From positions 46,512 through 110,511 of the forward strand of contig LRSR01005316.1 of the NCBI GenBank assembly GCA_001579985.1: 64,000 nucleotides of DNA, read 5' to 3'. The notes beneath the pieces are model-generated. The model was not told where the DNA came from. It saw nothing but the letters and a program-made list of their open reading frames with translations, and did not search any database. Origin of the DNA: Hypsibius dujardini. Taxonomy: Eukaryota > Tardigrada > Eutardigrada > Parachela > Hypsibiidae. Each line of letters starts with the position of its first letter. Position 1 is the first letter of the stretch. Positions 51,321 through 62,926 of this stretch are shown one piece after another. Position numbers and translations under genes: made by a program.

Positions 51321-54023
51321 ATGTCGCAAGAAATTGAATCGGCCGAGTAAGTAGAAGCTTTACTAATTGCTGGCGAAGTAGTTTTTCAGACCATTTCTCT
51401 TCATCTCACAGTGTGGTTCGGCTCGTTCTGCAGTTTCTCAAGGAGAATAATCTTATGCGCACCTATCAGACGTTGCAGGTACGTTGTTTGGCGGAAAGAA
51501 AGAAGGTTTCGGGATGTGCTTTCTTGATTTAGTCATAAATTAGTCAGTCAATAAATCCGGCAATCCAGTCGTCACTGTGATGCAGTGTAGTGCTTAACGA
51601 TCGATTGCTTGAGTTAAGGATTAATCCTTCTCCATCGGTTTCACTTCTTTTCACATTATTAATTCTCCTGGACTCCTGCTTAATCTTGCTAAGTGGCTGA
51701 ATTTGAATTAGTTTAGCTAGTAGCTAGCGCACAGGTGTCAGTTAGTAATAATAACTCATTTGACTGTATTTGCAGGATGAAACGAACATCAGTCTGAACA
51801 CGGTGGAGAGCATAGAGTCTTTCGTTACCGAAATCCATCAGGGCCATTGGGATACGGTTCTGAAGGTGGTTCAGCCGCTCAAGTTGCCGGACAAGAAGCT
51901 AATGGACTTGTACGAGCAGGTCCGTAGCAGTTGCATCTTGTTTTTTCAATTGTCTCTCACTCGTCTCATACCTTGCTTACAGATTGTTATTGAGCTGATT
52001 GAGATGCGCGAGTTGGGAGCGGCGAGATCTCTGCTTCGTCAGACGGAACCCATGCTCAAACTCAAAGATCTCGACACGGAGCGGTATATGCGACTTGAAA
52101 ACGTCCTCGGCAGAAACTACTTTGATCCCAAAGAGGTCAGTTATCTTGCGCTTTACTTTTATAGTAACACTTCGTTAGAAATTTCACTCCCGGCTTCCGT
52201 GCTCAGTCAAATATACTGCTGTTGTGGGCTGATGGGTTTTGACATAGGTAAACCTGTTTAAACTTGTTCGCTCATCCGCCGGAAGTGGTACTTCCTGTCT
52301 TGGCAGAGTTTGAACAATTGTCAAAGCTAAGCTTATCAATTCTTCCGGATAGGTTTATCTGGAAGGTGGAAGTAAGGAAAAGAGGAGGACAGCTATTGCG
52401 CAGCAGTTGGCCGGAGAAGTTTCGGTTGTTCCTCCTGCCCGGCTTTTGACGCTTCTGGGACAAGCTCTCAAATGGCAACAGGTCCAAGGCCTTCTACCAC
52501 CCGGTACCACAATCATCTCTTTATCAGTTGCAGTATTTTCCGTATAAGTCTGTTGTACATACAGGAGTTCAGTTGGATCTATTTCGAGGGAAGGCTGCCG
52601 TGCGAGAGCAGGAAGAAGAAACCTACCCCACCCAGCTCTTTAAGACAATCAAGGTACATTGTACTGTACGGTAGTTGCGCCCCGGCGCATTTAAGTCTCC
52701 CTTACATCCCTTGCTAATTGCATTGCTTCATTTACTTTTAGCTTGGAATGAAATCTCATGCGGAATGTGTCAGATTTTCACCGGACGGAATGTGCCTCGC
52801 TACCGGAAGTGTCGATGGCATCATTGAGATATGGAACTATCTAACCGGAAAACTGCGGAAAGATCTCAAATATCAAGCCCAGGTGGGTCAATCGTGGACT
52901 TTCTCTTCCTTATTTATAATGAATGATGTACATTTATTTTCATTTTAAAAATTACAGGAGCAACCGATGATGATGGATTCTGCTGTGCTAGCAATAGCCT
53001 TCAGCCGGGACATGGAATTACTTGCTTCCGGTGATCAGAATGGCAAAATTTTTGTATGCCATTGATATTTGTGATTGTGGACTTGGCTCCTCTTTTAAGT
53101 GGTGTGGTTTTCTCTAACTCGCAGGATGTTGGGATAGTGATTTATGATTTTGTTTAGGTGTGGAAAGTGCAAACTGGAGTGACTGTCCGTCGATTGGAGG
53201 CTGCACACTCAAAAGGAGTTGCCAGCTTAGAATTCAGTCGGGACAACACTCAGATACTCTCCGGCTCCTTTGACTACACAATAAAGTAGGAACAGAAGCG
53301 GTCGCTAGCATCTAACTCGGACGTGTTTCATATTAGTTTGCCTGTTTTTAGAATTCACGGGATGAAATCAGGGAAGAGTTTGAAGGAGTTTCGCGGTCAT
53401 TCTAGCTTTGTCAACGACGTCCACTTCTCGGCTGACGGTCAGTTCGTTATTAGCGCCGGTTCCGATGGTTCTGTTCGACTCTGGTCTGCCAAAAGTGGAG
53501 AATGTCAACATACTTTCAAGCCGCTGACGACGGTTGGTGTTGAAGTACCCATCAACAGCGTTCACATTCATCCCAAGAATCCCGAACAGTTCATCATTTG
53601 CAATCGAACCAACACAATGGTTATCATGAATCTTCAAGGCCAGGCAAGATTTTTCCTCATTGAGTTTGCCATATGTATCCGTCATACATGTATGAATGAT
53701 GGTCTAGATTGTACGTTACCTGACGAGTGGGAAGCGGGACAAGGGTGACTTTATCTGTTCGACGACTTCCCCGCGTGGAGACTGGATCTATGCAGTGGCC
53801 GAGGACGGAGTTATGTACTGCTTCAATGCAGTGTCAGAGAAGCTAGAGCGAACCCTCACGGTATTGTGCTTCTTCTTCACTCATCTCATTGCCATCCATT
53901 TGTTTTACAAATAATATCCCATAGGTCCACGAAAAGGATGTGATCGGAGTGTGTCATCACCCATTCCAGAACGTCATGGCGACGTATGCCGCTGATGGCA
54001 TACTCAAACTATGGCGCCCATAG
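51321..54023 (+). CDS. SMU1: SMU1 WD40-repeat spliceosomal protein
   Basis: SMU1 pairs with RED in the spliceosomal B complex. Twelve exons (51321-51346, 51412-51478, 51776-51919, 51983-52135, 52353-52503, 52565-52653, 52742-52882, 52958-53053, 53158-53285, 53352-53643, 53708-53860, 53925-54023) join in frame to give 512 residues, the family size. The N-terminus has the LisH/CTLH region ([52 protein letters not shown]-like). The C-terminus has WD40 repeats ([31 protein letters not shown]-like, [31 protein letters not shown]). The intron after 53643 starts with GC instead of GT; using it keeps the family sequence NLQGQIVRYL intact. Confidence 0.96.
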
Positions 54024-54061
54024 ATGAAGGCAGTTTGTTTGACTTTTTGCGATTGCAACTA

Positions 54062-54194
54062 CAGTAGAAGTCCTCATATTTGCGTACGTCACAGGCGCGT
54101 TTCTATTTCGTGCCTTGTCTCGGAACACTTTTGTTATGGGGCAAACGTGTTCAAACGCGCCTGTGACGTACGGAAAATATGAGGACTTCTACTG
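54062..54194. mobile_element. 133-bp MITE with CAGTAGAAGTCCTCATATT termini
   Basis: The ends CAGTAGAAGTCCTCATATTT and AAATATGAGGACTTCTACTG are inverses. The TIRs extend to about 40 bp, including CGTACGTCACAGGCGCGTT. TA lies on both sides (54060-54061, 54195-54196). It lies just 38 bp after the SMU1 stop codon, so it may be part of the 3' untranslated region. Confidence 0.88.
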
Positions 54195-54264
54195 TATTCT
54201 GCTTTCCAACTTTGTTGTTTTTGTATTTCAACATATTTTTTCTATAATTTGTTGAACGGAGTGG

Positions 54265-54575
54265 TTATTTCACCCCCCTCCTTTCGGGGCCCAAAAGCAC
54301 CCCAGCTATTTTACCCCTCTCTAGGGCCCAATAAATCCCTGGCTATTTTACCCGTCCCGTCCGTCCGTTGTTTGTCCGTCCGTTGCCTGTCTGTTCGCTG
54401 TCTGTCCGTCCATTTATTTTCCGTCCGTTTACTGTCCGTCCGCTGCCTGTCCTTCCTTTGCTTGTCCGTCTGTCTGTTGTCTGTCAGTCCATTGTCTGTC
54501 CATCCGTTGTCTGTCCATCTAATGTCTGTTCGTTCAATGTCTGTCTGTCCGTTGTCTGTCTAGGAGGGCCCCTAA
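54265..54575. mobile_element. GGGGTAAAATAGCC repeat family with (GTCCGT/CTGT) core (copy 4)
   Basis: Two GCTATTTTACCC(C/G) units with GGGCCC spacers (54285-54356) are followed by about 200 bp of CCGT/CTGT tetranucleotides, then a GGGCCCCTAA block at 54565. The unit order matches the copy at 12.1 kb. Confidence 0.7.
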
Positions 54576-54764
54576 ATAAGTAATGTCACTTGATTTTTAT
54601 AAAAATAACAGAGGAGGCTGCCAATTTTCTGCTCAAGCAGATAAGTAGAAGAACGAGTGGTGACCTACTTCTAGAAAGGCTAGGCCACGGCAGGACACAG
54701 GCGATGCGAGAAAAATTTTCGGACGCAGGGCACTGCACTCAGTTCACTTCATTCGTCACACACA

Positions 54765-55140
54765 CCATGGCTCGAGGCTTTTTGGCCCTACGAGCAGCCA
54801 TCTTTTATGATTTTAAAACTGGTTTCTCACCCCAACAATGCATTGGTCGCCTAATAAGAACTTTTGGTAGAGAAGCTGTGCCAACTAAGAGGATCATCCA
54901 GCGCTGGTTTCAGGCTCACCGAGAAGGAAGAAACGTCCTGGAAGATTTGCATCGAAATGGAAGACGCGCTTCTGTGATCACTCCTGAATTAGTCTCCGCC
55001 GTAGCCGAATTCGTTAATCTCTATCCTCATTCTTCATATGCCGAGATAGAGTACCAGTTCTCCATCAGTTCGCCGCAGTATCATCTCATTTTGCACGTTT
55101 CGCAATGCAAGGTTTTTTTCCATTATGAGAAACTGCTGCT
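54765..55140 (+). pseudogene. mariner-type transposase N-terminal remnant
   Basis: A plus-strand frame encodes a helix-turn-helix like that of mariner transposases: FLALRAAIFYDFKTGFSPQQ, GRLIRTFGREAVPTKRIIQR and WFQAHREGRNVLEDLHRNGR, followed by ITPELVSAVAEFVNLYPHSS. The family pattern (...W...F..G....ED..R.GR...) is clear. The frame then loses similarity and stops at 55141. The DDD catalytic part is absent, so the protein is not functional. Confidence 0.65.
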
Positions 55141-55211
55141 GTAATGCTGTCCAAAGTCCAAGACACAGGGCTACCAGAAATGTACGCGAATAGTGCCCAA
55201 TTATAGTTAGA

Positions 55212-55729
55212 GAGCGTTCAACAATGACGTCAGCGCCTGATATTAGGCAACTTTACTCACCCTCCCTTCCGTCAGAGGTCAGAAATCCCTAGACCCCCCC
55301 CTTGTTCTTCAAACACTCACGTCAGCTCAAGCCGACCCTCTTTACCAAATCCGGGAAAGTCTCAATACGATTTGATAAGCTCATCGGAAAGAGTAGATTC
55401 CTTTTTTGTCTGCGGAAAATAATTATTGTTATTGTTATTATCGCGTTCGACAACTTTGCCACAAACTGAACATTGCACTTCTATACTACTTGTTTAAGCG
55501 TCATCGTTTTCGTCGCGAATTTTTTCGTTGAATTGACGGAGAATACCACAAAAAGCTCAAACAGGATAAAAACTCCAGCAGAGGCTGGAAATTGGCGAAA
55601 AATTGAAACAATATATGCTGACGTCATCCACGGCTGGATCCCCAACCCCTTAGCGTCAGAGCTCGTCATCAAGGTACAACCCCCCGGGGCCCCCACCCTA
55701 CATGACGCTGACGTCATTGTGGAACGCTC
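55212..55729. repeat. 518-bp segment bounded by 24-bp imperfect inverted repeats
   Basis: GAGCGTTCAACAATGACGTC at 55212 pairs with the inverse ending at 55729, both including TGACGTCA. No target duplication is clear. A plus-strand frame (55473-55790) overlaps it and shows no domain. Confidence 0.5.
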
Positions 55730-55911
55730 CCTCGTCATTAGTCTGTTTGCTCAACTTTTGGAAAGGATCCAAAATAATCGTCAAACGTAATTCCTAACAA
55801 ATTTTCATTGTAGTGGCAAAACACTTCATTACATTCATGTCTCACTTAAAAATGATGTTAAAAACCTTCAGCTTGTCCAATCACTAGGGAGATATGATGA
55901 CAGCCAGCATT

Positions 55912-56385
55912 TCATGAGCAGCATGAATAAAAAATGAGTGAAAGATATTTACAGAACTTTATTGGTGCTTTTCCAAACGATCTGCAATCCATAGTCTCGG
56001 TTTGCCGGTCATCAGTCTTTCGGACCTCATAAAGAAGTTCATTCTGAACTCCCTTGGGAATGTCATTCAGCGGCACAGGAACCTCGTATCGAGCTTCGCC
56101 GTCATCGAAAAACTGTAACAAGCGAGGAACCAACTCGTCATATCCCGTATAATTCGGTATAGCGCTTACTTTAAACTGAAGGATTGATTGAGATTTCCTG
56201 TTGACAGGGTACAAATGACGTCGGGTACAATGTAATTTTTAAACCTTGCACAAGAATGTTCCGGCTTGGGCACTGCTACAGGAGTTTATCATGTAATCAG
56301 ATGCAAGGGGAGCTTGGCTGGTCGTTTCCGCAATCTCCATTTTCTCAACTCGCCGGGTCTGACCCGGGCTATCTTTTCCGCTCAT
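55912..56385 (-). CDS. Small unidentified two-exon protein
   Basis: Two exons (56385-56245, 56175-55912) join in phase 0 with GT-AG sites to give 134 residues. There is no signal peptide. The N-terminus is polar (MSGKDSPGQTRRVEKMEIAE). The middle is hydrophobic/acidic (YTGYDELVPRLLQFFDDGE). The tail is rich in Cys, Phe and Lys. No family was recognised. It lies 0.5 kb downstream of the GH31 gene on the same strand, so it could also be an alternative 3' end of another transcript. Called mainly on frame continuity. Confidence 0.4.
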
Positions 56386-56923
56386 TGCGAGATTTCGGCA
56401 AGTACAAGTTCAACAAATGAACAACTGACACTCTCAAGTGATCGTGAAAAGGCCTGCTAACCATTCTCTTCAAATTGCGGCCCATAAATAATGGCAGCGG
56501 ACCTCGACTAGTAATCTTGTCAAGGCTCTCCGTTCTCGAAGATGCATCTTTTTGGTACTATCTCAAGCGAAAGTCGCATTGAATTATGAAAGGAGTATTA
56601 CGTGGTATGTCTCGTGGATATAGGAAGTAAACAATCAGGCCCATCTTTCTCGAAATGTATACCGTACTAAGTTTAAATCACGTAATTGGAGTGCAGACGG
56701 GACACACCTTTTATCGGGTCTTCTGCAATGACCGCCAACTTACAACTGTTAATAGAACAACTGCTTCTTATCTATCTTTCACGGGACTTCTAGCACAAAG
56801 ACGTACGTAAAACGTTAAACAGAATCACGCTCGTGTCACTGGCGCTCTGCAATGAAACGTCAAAATTTTGAAATACAGGCAAGTGGGTGGGTTGAAAAGC
56901 TCCGGCCTCCAAATCTGGCTTGC
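56386..56923. other. Gap after GH31 gene
   Basis: The 3' region of the GH31 gene and upstream region of the small gene. No other feature supportable. Confidence 0.3.
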
Positions 56924-59900
56924 TTACATTATCTCCAGCTTGAAGCTCTGACTGAAAGGCACTGTCAACTTGATAGTTAAGAGCTGTGAAAAAAGAGGGC
57001 TACATGTAGGTGCAAGTTATTCGAACGAATGAAATAGACAATAATACTTTATGTTCCTGTTCGAAATGTAGGGAATAATTATCGCGGTCCATCGTCAACG
57101 GGCGACCATCGAGACGTAGCGTGATACCCGGCGATTCGGAGCAGTCAAAGCCGTATACGACTAAGGAGCCAAATGTGAGATTATCAGTGAGGTTCTTGAT
57201 CAGATTCCGTTCCACGTCATAGTCTAGGAGGCTCCTTGAAAACTACACAAGATAGACAAAGCAACTTTATATTTGCACCACAATGAGGGGGTATCACTGC
57301 GTGAGCGTGGCAGAGATTGGCAACTCACATTTCCCTCCTGCCACTTGTTAAAAATGACCCAAGACATGTAGTCACGCTTTTCCACAGTGTCTGTAAAACA
57401 TCATAAGCTGACAGCTTTAAAAGAGTAATAGCAATCTAACAGATGATCATCACATCTTACCTAGACTTTCTCCATCATCCCAAAATAGATTGCCATTGGC
57501 GACGGCAGATCCATCTGAATGTTCATGCAGGGCAATCAAAAGTGAAAATGGATTTCTCCGCCTGAAATGTACATTATTTAAAAATTAAAACGGATCCTTA
57601 AGAAAACGAGCATTCGCGTAAACTTTAGCTCACAAATCACAAGTGACTCACGCTGCACTGGTGCTCATTGCTCCCAGTCGTGGTTGAGTAGGGATAATGT
57701 ATCCGGCACGGAGAAAGACAGCCATTTGATTTTCCGGCATATCTACCGGTTTCCGTCTGGTATCTCCCACAATTTTCTAGAAAGAAATCCCCCTTTAGGA
57801 CCACATAACACTACTAGTACTTTAGTGTCAGTATTTATGCGTACCATTCCAGAATCGATTTGATAAAATGTGTCATGGGGGAAGTAGACGCTGCGTGTTG
57901 GGTTGTTTTCCAGGCTGGGAGCAAACATAACCCCTGATCCCCAGAAGAATTGATCTAAAACGTAATATATGTCTGATACATGTAATCTTAGTACAGCCAC
58001 TTTGTTTCCGTTCAATTGGCCTACAACTTACCGTCTATGTCCAGAACGTTCCGGTTGTGCAATTTGGTGCCGTACTCAAAAAATAGAGGCCTGTAGATGG
58101 CTTCGCCCTCCATCAGTCCATGGAAGAATAAGGTATAGAGATAAGGTAGCAGGAGGAAACGCGTGTCGATGGCTTTTCTGACTGGGGCGAATGAGGCTGT
58201 ATTAGAATCCATGGAGCAGCTTGTGACGACACTTTTGGCGAGAATATGGAAGGTCGTGAAAACCTGACGCAGTTTTCCTTGTTAGTTATGCGAGTACGTA
58301 ATAATACAAATATCAGTATACTTTTCCCCCTCCCATACCTGCCATTTGATACAGTCCGATGCATTCACGGGAAAGACTTCTGCGCTACCGCCAGCCTATA
58401 CGTGTAATCACCGTACTTAAAGACATGACTAAGTGCTGGGAAAAAGGAAACACTTACTGCGGTCATGCCGAAAAGGTTAAATTCCAAGGCTGAGATGATG
58501 GACTGCCGAATTGCGGTTGGTACGGACTCTTTGAGCGAAGTCTTGAACCAAGCTCCTGCTACTGTACCGGTACCGGCAAAGCTAGAGTCGCTTATCAAGA
58601 AACCTCGCTTTCCTGTCAACTTCCAAATGGCACTGCAAGTACGAAATGTACAGTAGTCTTTAGATTCAATCTCCTACTGAGAAAAGTGGGCTCTCTAACT
58701 TTTTGGTTGACACCGCTTGGCTATGTCCGTAGATGTTATGCACATCATAGTGCCGGTAAGTGGCATTCTCAATCTTGTGCAGAGCCACCATGCAGATCGT
58801 CTCATCGGAGAGGAGATTAGTCGCTTCCTTAGAATTCCAAACGTCAACGGCGCCTATACCATGTAAGTCATATGTCAAAGAACTCGTGCTGAAAAACGAA
58901 CAACGGCTTACTGGGAGAATATTTGGGTGACTCCAGAGTGCTGTTTTTGGGGCACACAAGTCCGACTGTTGTCTCGCTCTTGCTAGTGAGGGCAGCTGGT
59001 TCATTATCTTCCAGGACAAATCCATCCCAGGGAATTTGCTTCCGAAGTTGGTTGAGCCAGGCTTCCCACCATTCGCCCGCAATTGGTTGGAAAAAGTCCA
59101 CAAAAGCCACCAGCCGTTTGGACGAGTCCTACAATCAACCAAAAGAAAGGTTAACGATTAACTACAAAATTAATTCTCTAATTGTGTGCAAACTTGATTG
59201 TAAGCAAGTACGTACGTAGCCAAATAATGTGGAACTAGGTCCCAATGTGTCCGGCACAATGTCCGTGCTATTCCCATAAACCGCCGGCCATTTGACGAAA
59301 ATGTCCTTCCATCTGAAAAGCACCAAGGCAAATGAAGTCATCGTGATTAATATTGCGAGAAATGAAGGCTGAAACCCTGTGCTACTTACAGACCATCTTG
59401 GTAGACCGACCGAACAATTTCATCGTCCGCATCCACTCGGATATAAGGTTTCTACACGTCACAGAAAACAAATCTGTCACATCTAACTTACCCAAAAGCA
59501 CCATGGAAAGAAGAATCGCACCAGAGAAACCATGGCATGACCGCCAGCTAAGTGAAGAGACTTGATCGCCTTGGCCAAAGCGTATCGCATCACTGTCACA
59601 TCCCATTCGCCATCATGCTCTGACAAAGCGTAAATCAATTATTGTCAACCATACGACGAATGCCTAAAGGACACGAAATCGCATACCTTGAGAGCGAACA
59701 TGGAGGACATCCAGCGGAATTGCGGCCTTTCTATGCGCATCCAATGTCTGTTCGGCGTCACGAGCCAAGGTGCTTTCATGCAGACCAAGACTCCAATACC
59801 TGACTCATAAGAGAAGCTACGCTGTACAGAGTAGTCTCGAGGATTTGAGAATGAACACTTCTTTTTAACCTTACGGTGGTATCTCGGGTCTGCCAATGGT

Positions 59901-61310
59901 TTGTGTATATTCAATGATGACGTCATTGGGAGTAACTCCGAAACAAACCAAGAATTCCAGCACTCCGCCGAGACTTCGCAGAGTTAGTGCAGGGCTGGGT
60001 TGCAGTTTGTACTCTGCAAACATTCCAAGCAATTATCTGGACAGATGAAAAATTAAGCTTGGCTTTAACCGTACACGACAAGTTATAAACTAGCCGGACA
60101 GGATACAAATGTACAATTTTTTTCTGAGTGCCAACGACGAATGGTATCTTACCCATTGCGTTGCTGTTAAGCAGGAATATTCCGTGGGCGTTGCCATCGT
60201 TCTCCACTACCTGGGTTTGGTAAATTGGAAGCGAACATTCGAATAGAATTTATTGTCACAGGTCAATGAGACATACCATAACGAAGGGATGGGCGCCGGC
60301 GTGATTGCGTGGGTGCTCACGGACAGTGGGATCAGTTTTGCGCGAGAAGATGGGGGTGCTGGTCCAGTCCATTTTGTGGCGGAAAGAGCCGTGCCGATTA
60401 TCTCCGAATCCGTAGACGTTAGATGAAGCCAGTTTCGTCACAAACTGAACAAAATTCTCCTCAAACACCATACCACCCAGAGTTGTGTCGATCCTAGGAG
60501 AAAAGGTTATTGCCACAGTGCTGCGGGAGGGAAGGATAAATGCTAAATCAACTTACAAAGTAGTGTTGGTTGATTGCCGAATGATCTTGAAGGCAAACGG
60601 AAGGCCGGGATCACTGACGTACTCAACACGGTAAAAGTGCTTGTTCAAGCGACGGGGAATAGCCAATTTCACAACTGAGCTCGGAACCTCATATCGTTTG
60701 TGGTCAGCGTCTTGGATCTGAAAGAAAGTCTTATTTCTATTAAATGTAATGTTGGGAAATTCATTACGGTAATATACCCGAAATGCCATGACGCGTGTGG
60801 AGTATCTCTCAAACTCCACCGTCAGCTCTTTCACCGCGGCCTCGCCGGTGACGGAATAGCTAGTCTTTAACAGCGTCAATGGTATCTCCAACTTGTTTTC
60901 ATTGACGGTACTCCATGCAGTGGAACTAGCTTTCACGCTAGGGCCTGCATAGGCATACCTTGACAAAAATACTGAAATGACCAGGGTATTGCTTGTAAAG
61001 AAGCATCAATAAATGTCCTCTTACCTATGGCGCGCCGGCGTAAGATAACACGCCGGGGTGCCGGTTGTTGAGGGAATCCGGTGAACGCAGCCTAAGCGTC
61101 TACATTCCGGCTCGCCAATCTCGCCTTGAGGAGAGCAGTCAACCCTATCGGTCTCCGGAATGAGAAGATTGTCCGTCCCGTTGGAAGGTTCAACATTTTC
61201 AGCAAAAGCTGCCCCGAAGATCAGCATGCACACTAAACCTACAAAAAGTACGTGTTGGTTGCTATAAATAGCGAATATACATAATATACCTCACCCAAAA
61301 ACAAATTCAT
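56924..61310 (-). CDS. GH31 alpha-glucosidase homologue, predicted catalytically dead
   Basis: Twenty-two exons from 61310-61295, 61238-61025 and 60958-60778 through to 57242-57048 and 56983-56924 join in frame to give about 957 residues, close to lysosomal acid alpha-glucosidase. A signal peptide (MNLFLGLVCMLIFGAAFA) precedes a trefoil-like Cys segment (DCSPQGEIGEPECRRLGCVH), an N-terminal beta domain (FVTKLASSNVYGFGDNRHGS) and the GH31 barrel (IPPYWSLGLHES, IPWDGFVLEDNEPAAL, GKRGFLISDSSFAG, TRFLLLPYLYTLFFHG). C-terminal beta domains follow (MAVFLRAGYIIPTQ, NLFWDDGES). The nucleophile Asp of the WxDMNEP block is Glu, in LEDNEP. The W(N)DLDYMD sugar-binding block is replaced. Arg of SRSTFAG is Asp. 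The acid/base Asp segment reads AWFKTSL. The frame is intact, so this looks like a maintained pseudoenzyme, probably secreted or lysosomal. Confidence 0.9.
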
Positions 61311-61804
61311 CGTCGGTTTGGTTGATCTTACGGTCGCACAAACATGTCTTGTTGATGGGTTAGTTGGATGGCAAGGAAAGGCAAAACCCGCGAACCATAG
61401 CACGGACAACCCTTGACTCAAGCCATCTTTTTATGTTACTCCACGTACAATTTTATCAGGCCCGGCTTTTCAAGCGAACTGTAAAAGTATTGGAAAAGGT
61501 GCTGTCAGAGCAGACCGCACACGCCATCGTCTGATTTGGTAAGATTAGCGGTCCAAACTTCAAAGCAAATCAGAGAGCCACATGTTTCACCGGATATGGC
61601 TGCTTCGTTCTATCGGATAAAAAGAAGCTTGTCCCAGAGTGGATACGATCATTGTTCGATAAGGGTTTATAGAAATTAGCGCCTTAATAACTCGGATAAC
61701 AATTAGGTTCGCCGAACATTAAAAGAATTCGCAATAATCCACTTTGGTGATAATATATTCAAGAAATTAGATTTACATCTTATAGACATACATTTCAAGA
61801 TGTA
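61311..61804. other. Gap upstream of GH31 gene
   Basis: Contains the GH31 promoter and the 3' region of the G-patch gene. No further feature. Confidence 0.35.
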
Positions 61805-62926
61805 CTAGGTTAGCATTTGTAGACAGGCTTGGGCAGCTGAAGCCTTGGCCATTTTCTTGGTTCCCATCCCTTCTCCCGAATACTGCTGCCCGTTGAGTCG
61901 TGCAGTGTACTTGAATACTTTTGAATGCGGCGGCCCGGACTCATGCACCAAATCGTAAACAGGGAACCGCCAACGATTCTCCATGCAGAGTTCGTTCAGC
62001 TGAGCTACCGACAGCTTCACATCGACCTTCCTTGACGTTGAATTGGCAGAGGAAACAGAAGAGGCAGCTCCACCAGCTTGGCCTTGTCCACCAGCAGCGG
62101 CAGCAGCCGGAGCATCCAGCCCCAGTCCCCGCTTGTTCAGCTTGAGCTCTAACTGACTGGCCAACGGTTCACATTCACTGTTGCCTCTTGCCCCAATCCC
62201 TACTCCTGGTCCTGCCCATCCCATTTTTCGCAGAAGGTAGCTGCCAATGCCGTCGGAATGAGCAGCAGGATTCCTCGCCTTTGACAGGGAAAGGGGCCCC
62301 GTCATGCCCATTCGATTGGCGACGGTTGTGGTGTAGCTATGCGCTTCAGCATGTCCTGCGATGACAGGGTACGAATAAGAATAGGGAATTCCAGTTTGAG
62401 GTTGATCATGCTCAGATGGATGACGGAGATTGATGGCCATCGTTGCCGTCTTGCTCTCTGCGTCATCCGAGGAGGGAGGCACAACGAGAAGGTTGAAATC
62501 GTTGGGATTCCTGTTCCAGGTGAGGTTGTGCTGTGGTTGGCTTTCAAGGGAAGACGGAGAAGAGACGGAAAGGGAAGAATGAGAGAAGGCATAAGGGGAG
62601 AAACGATAGGCAGGCTCTTGATGGCGTTGCAGAGGCACAGCAGGTTTACTGTCATTCTTATCCTTTTGTTTTCCTCGAGATTGAGATGATGAAGAAAGCG
62701 ACGCCGTTGTTGCTGCATTAGTCGTGGTGATGTTTGTGAGGGTGCGCGGCGGTCGCGTGCTTTTCCTTGCGGTGCCATCTTCTGCTGATACTGAAGCCGG
62801 AGGAGAAGCCACTGTCAAGGGGAAGGATGAACTAGAGATGTTCGAGTACTGATGTCCGTCGAACTGTTGGTAGCCTCCATTGAAGAAGACTCCATACATG
62901 TGGGGATTATAGTGGTTCATTTCCAA
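61805..62926 (-). CDS. G-patch plus dsRNA-binding domain protein (SON/NKRF-like)
   Basis: A single open frame of 373 residues with no intron. Residues 1-190 are Ser/Thr/Pro/Asn-rich low complexity. Residues about 225-270 form a G-patch (GIGSYLLRKMGW, GPGVGIGARGN, LNKRGLGLD). After an Ala/Gly spacer, residues about 305-373 form a dsRBD: SVAQLNELCMENRWRFPVYD, VHESGPPHSKVFKYTARLNG and GTKKMAKASAAQACLQML, with the conserved KK-x-AK-x-x-AA helix. This domain order resembles the C-terminus of the splicing factor SON and the repressor NKRF. The long Ser/Arg repeats of SON are absent. It is probably nuclear and RNA-binding. The start Met at 62926 is the first in the frame. Confidence 0.85.
   Translation of the reverse strand: MEMNHYNPHMYGVFFNGGYQQFDGHQYSNISSSSFPLTVASPPASVSAEDGTARKSTRPPRTLTNITTTNAATTASLSSSSQSRGKQKDKNDSKPAVPLQRHQEPAYRFSPYAFSHSSLSVSSPSSLESQPQHNLTWNRNPNDFNLLVVPPSSDDAESKTATMAINLRHPSEHDQPQTGIPYSYSYPVIAGHAEAHSYTTTVANRMGMTGPLSLSKARNPAAHSDGIGSYLLRKMGWAGPGVGIGARGNSECEPLASQLELKLNKRGLGLDAPAAAAAGGQGQAGGAASSVSSANSTSRKVDVKLSVAQLNELCMENRWRFPVYDLVHESGPPHSKVFKYTARLNGQQYSGEGMGTKKMAKASAAQACLQMLT

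Noticed and set aside
54249-54563. Ser/Val/Leu/Cys-rich frames in the 54.3-kb repeat
   Set aside because: Repeat translation of CCGT/CTGT units, not a gene.
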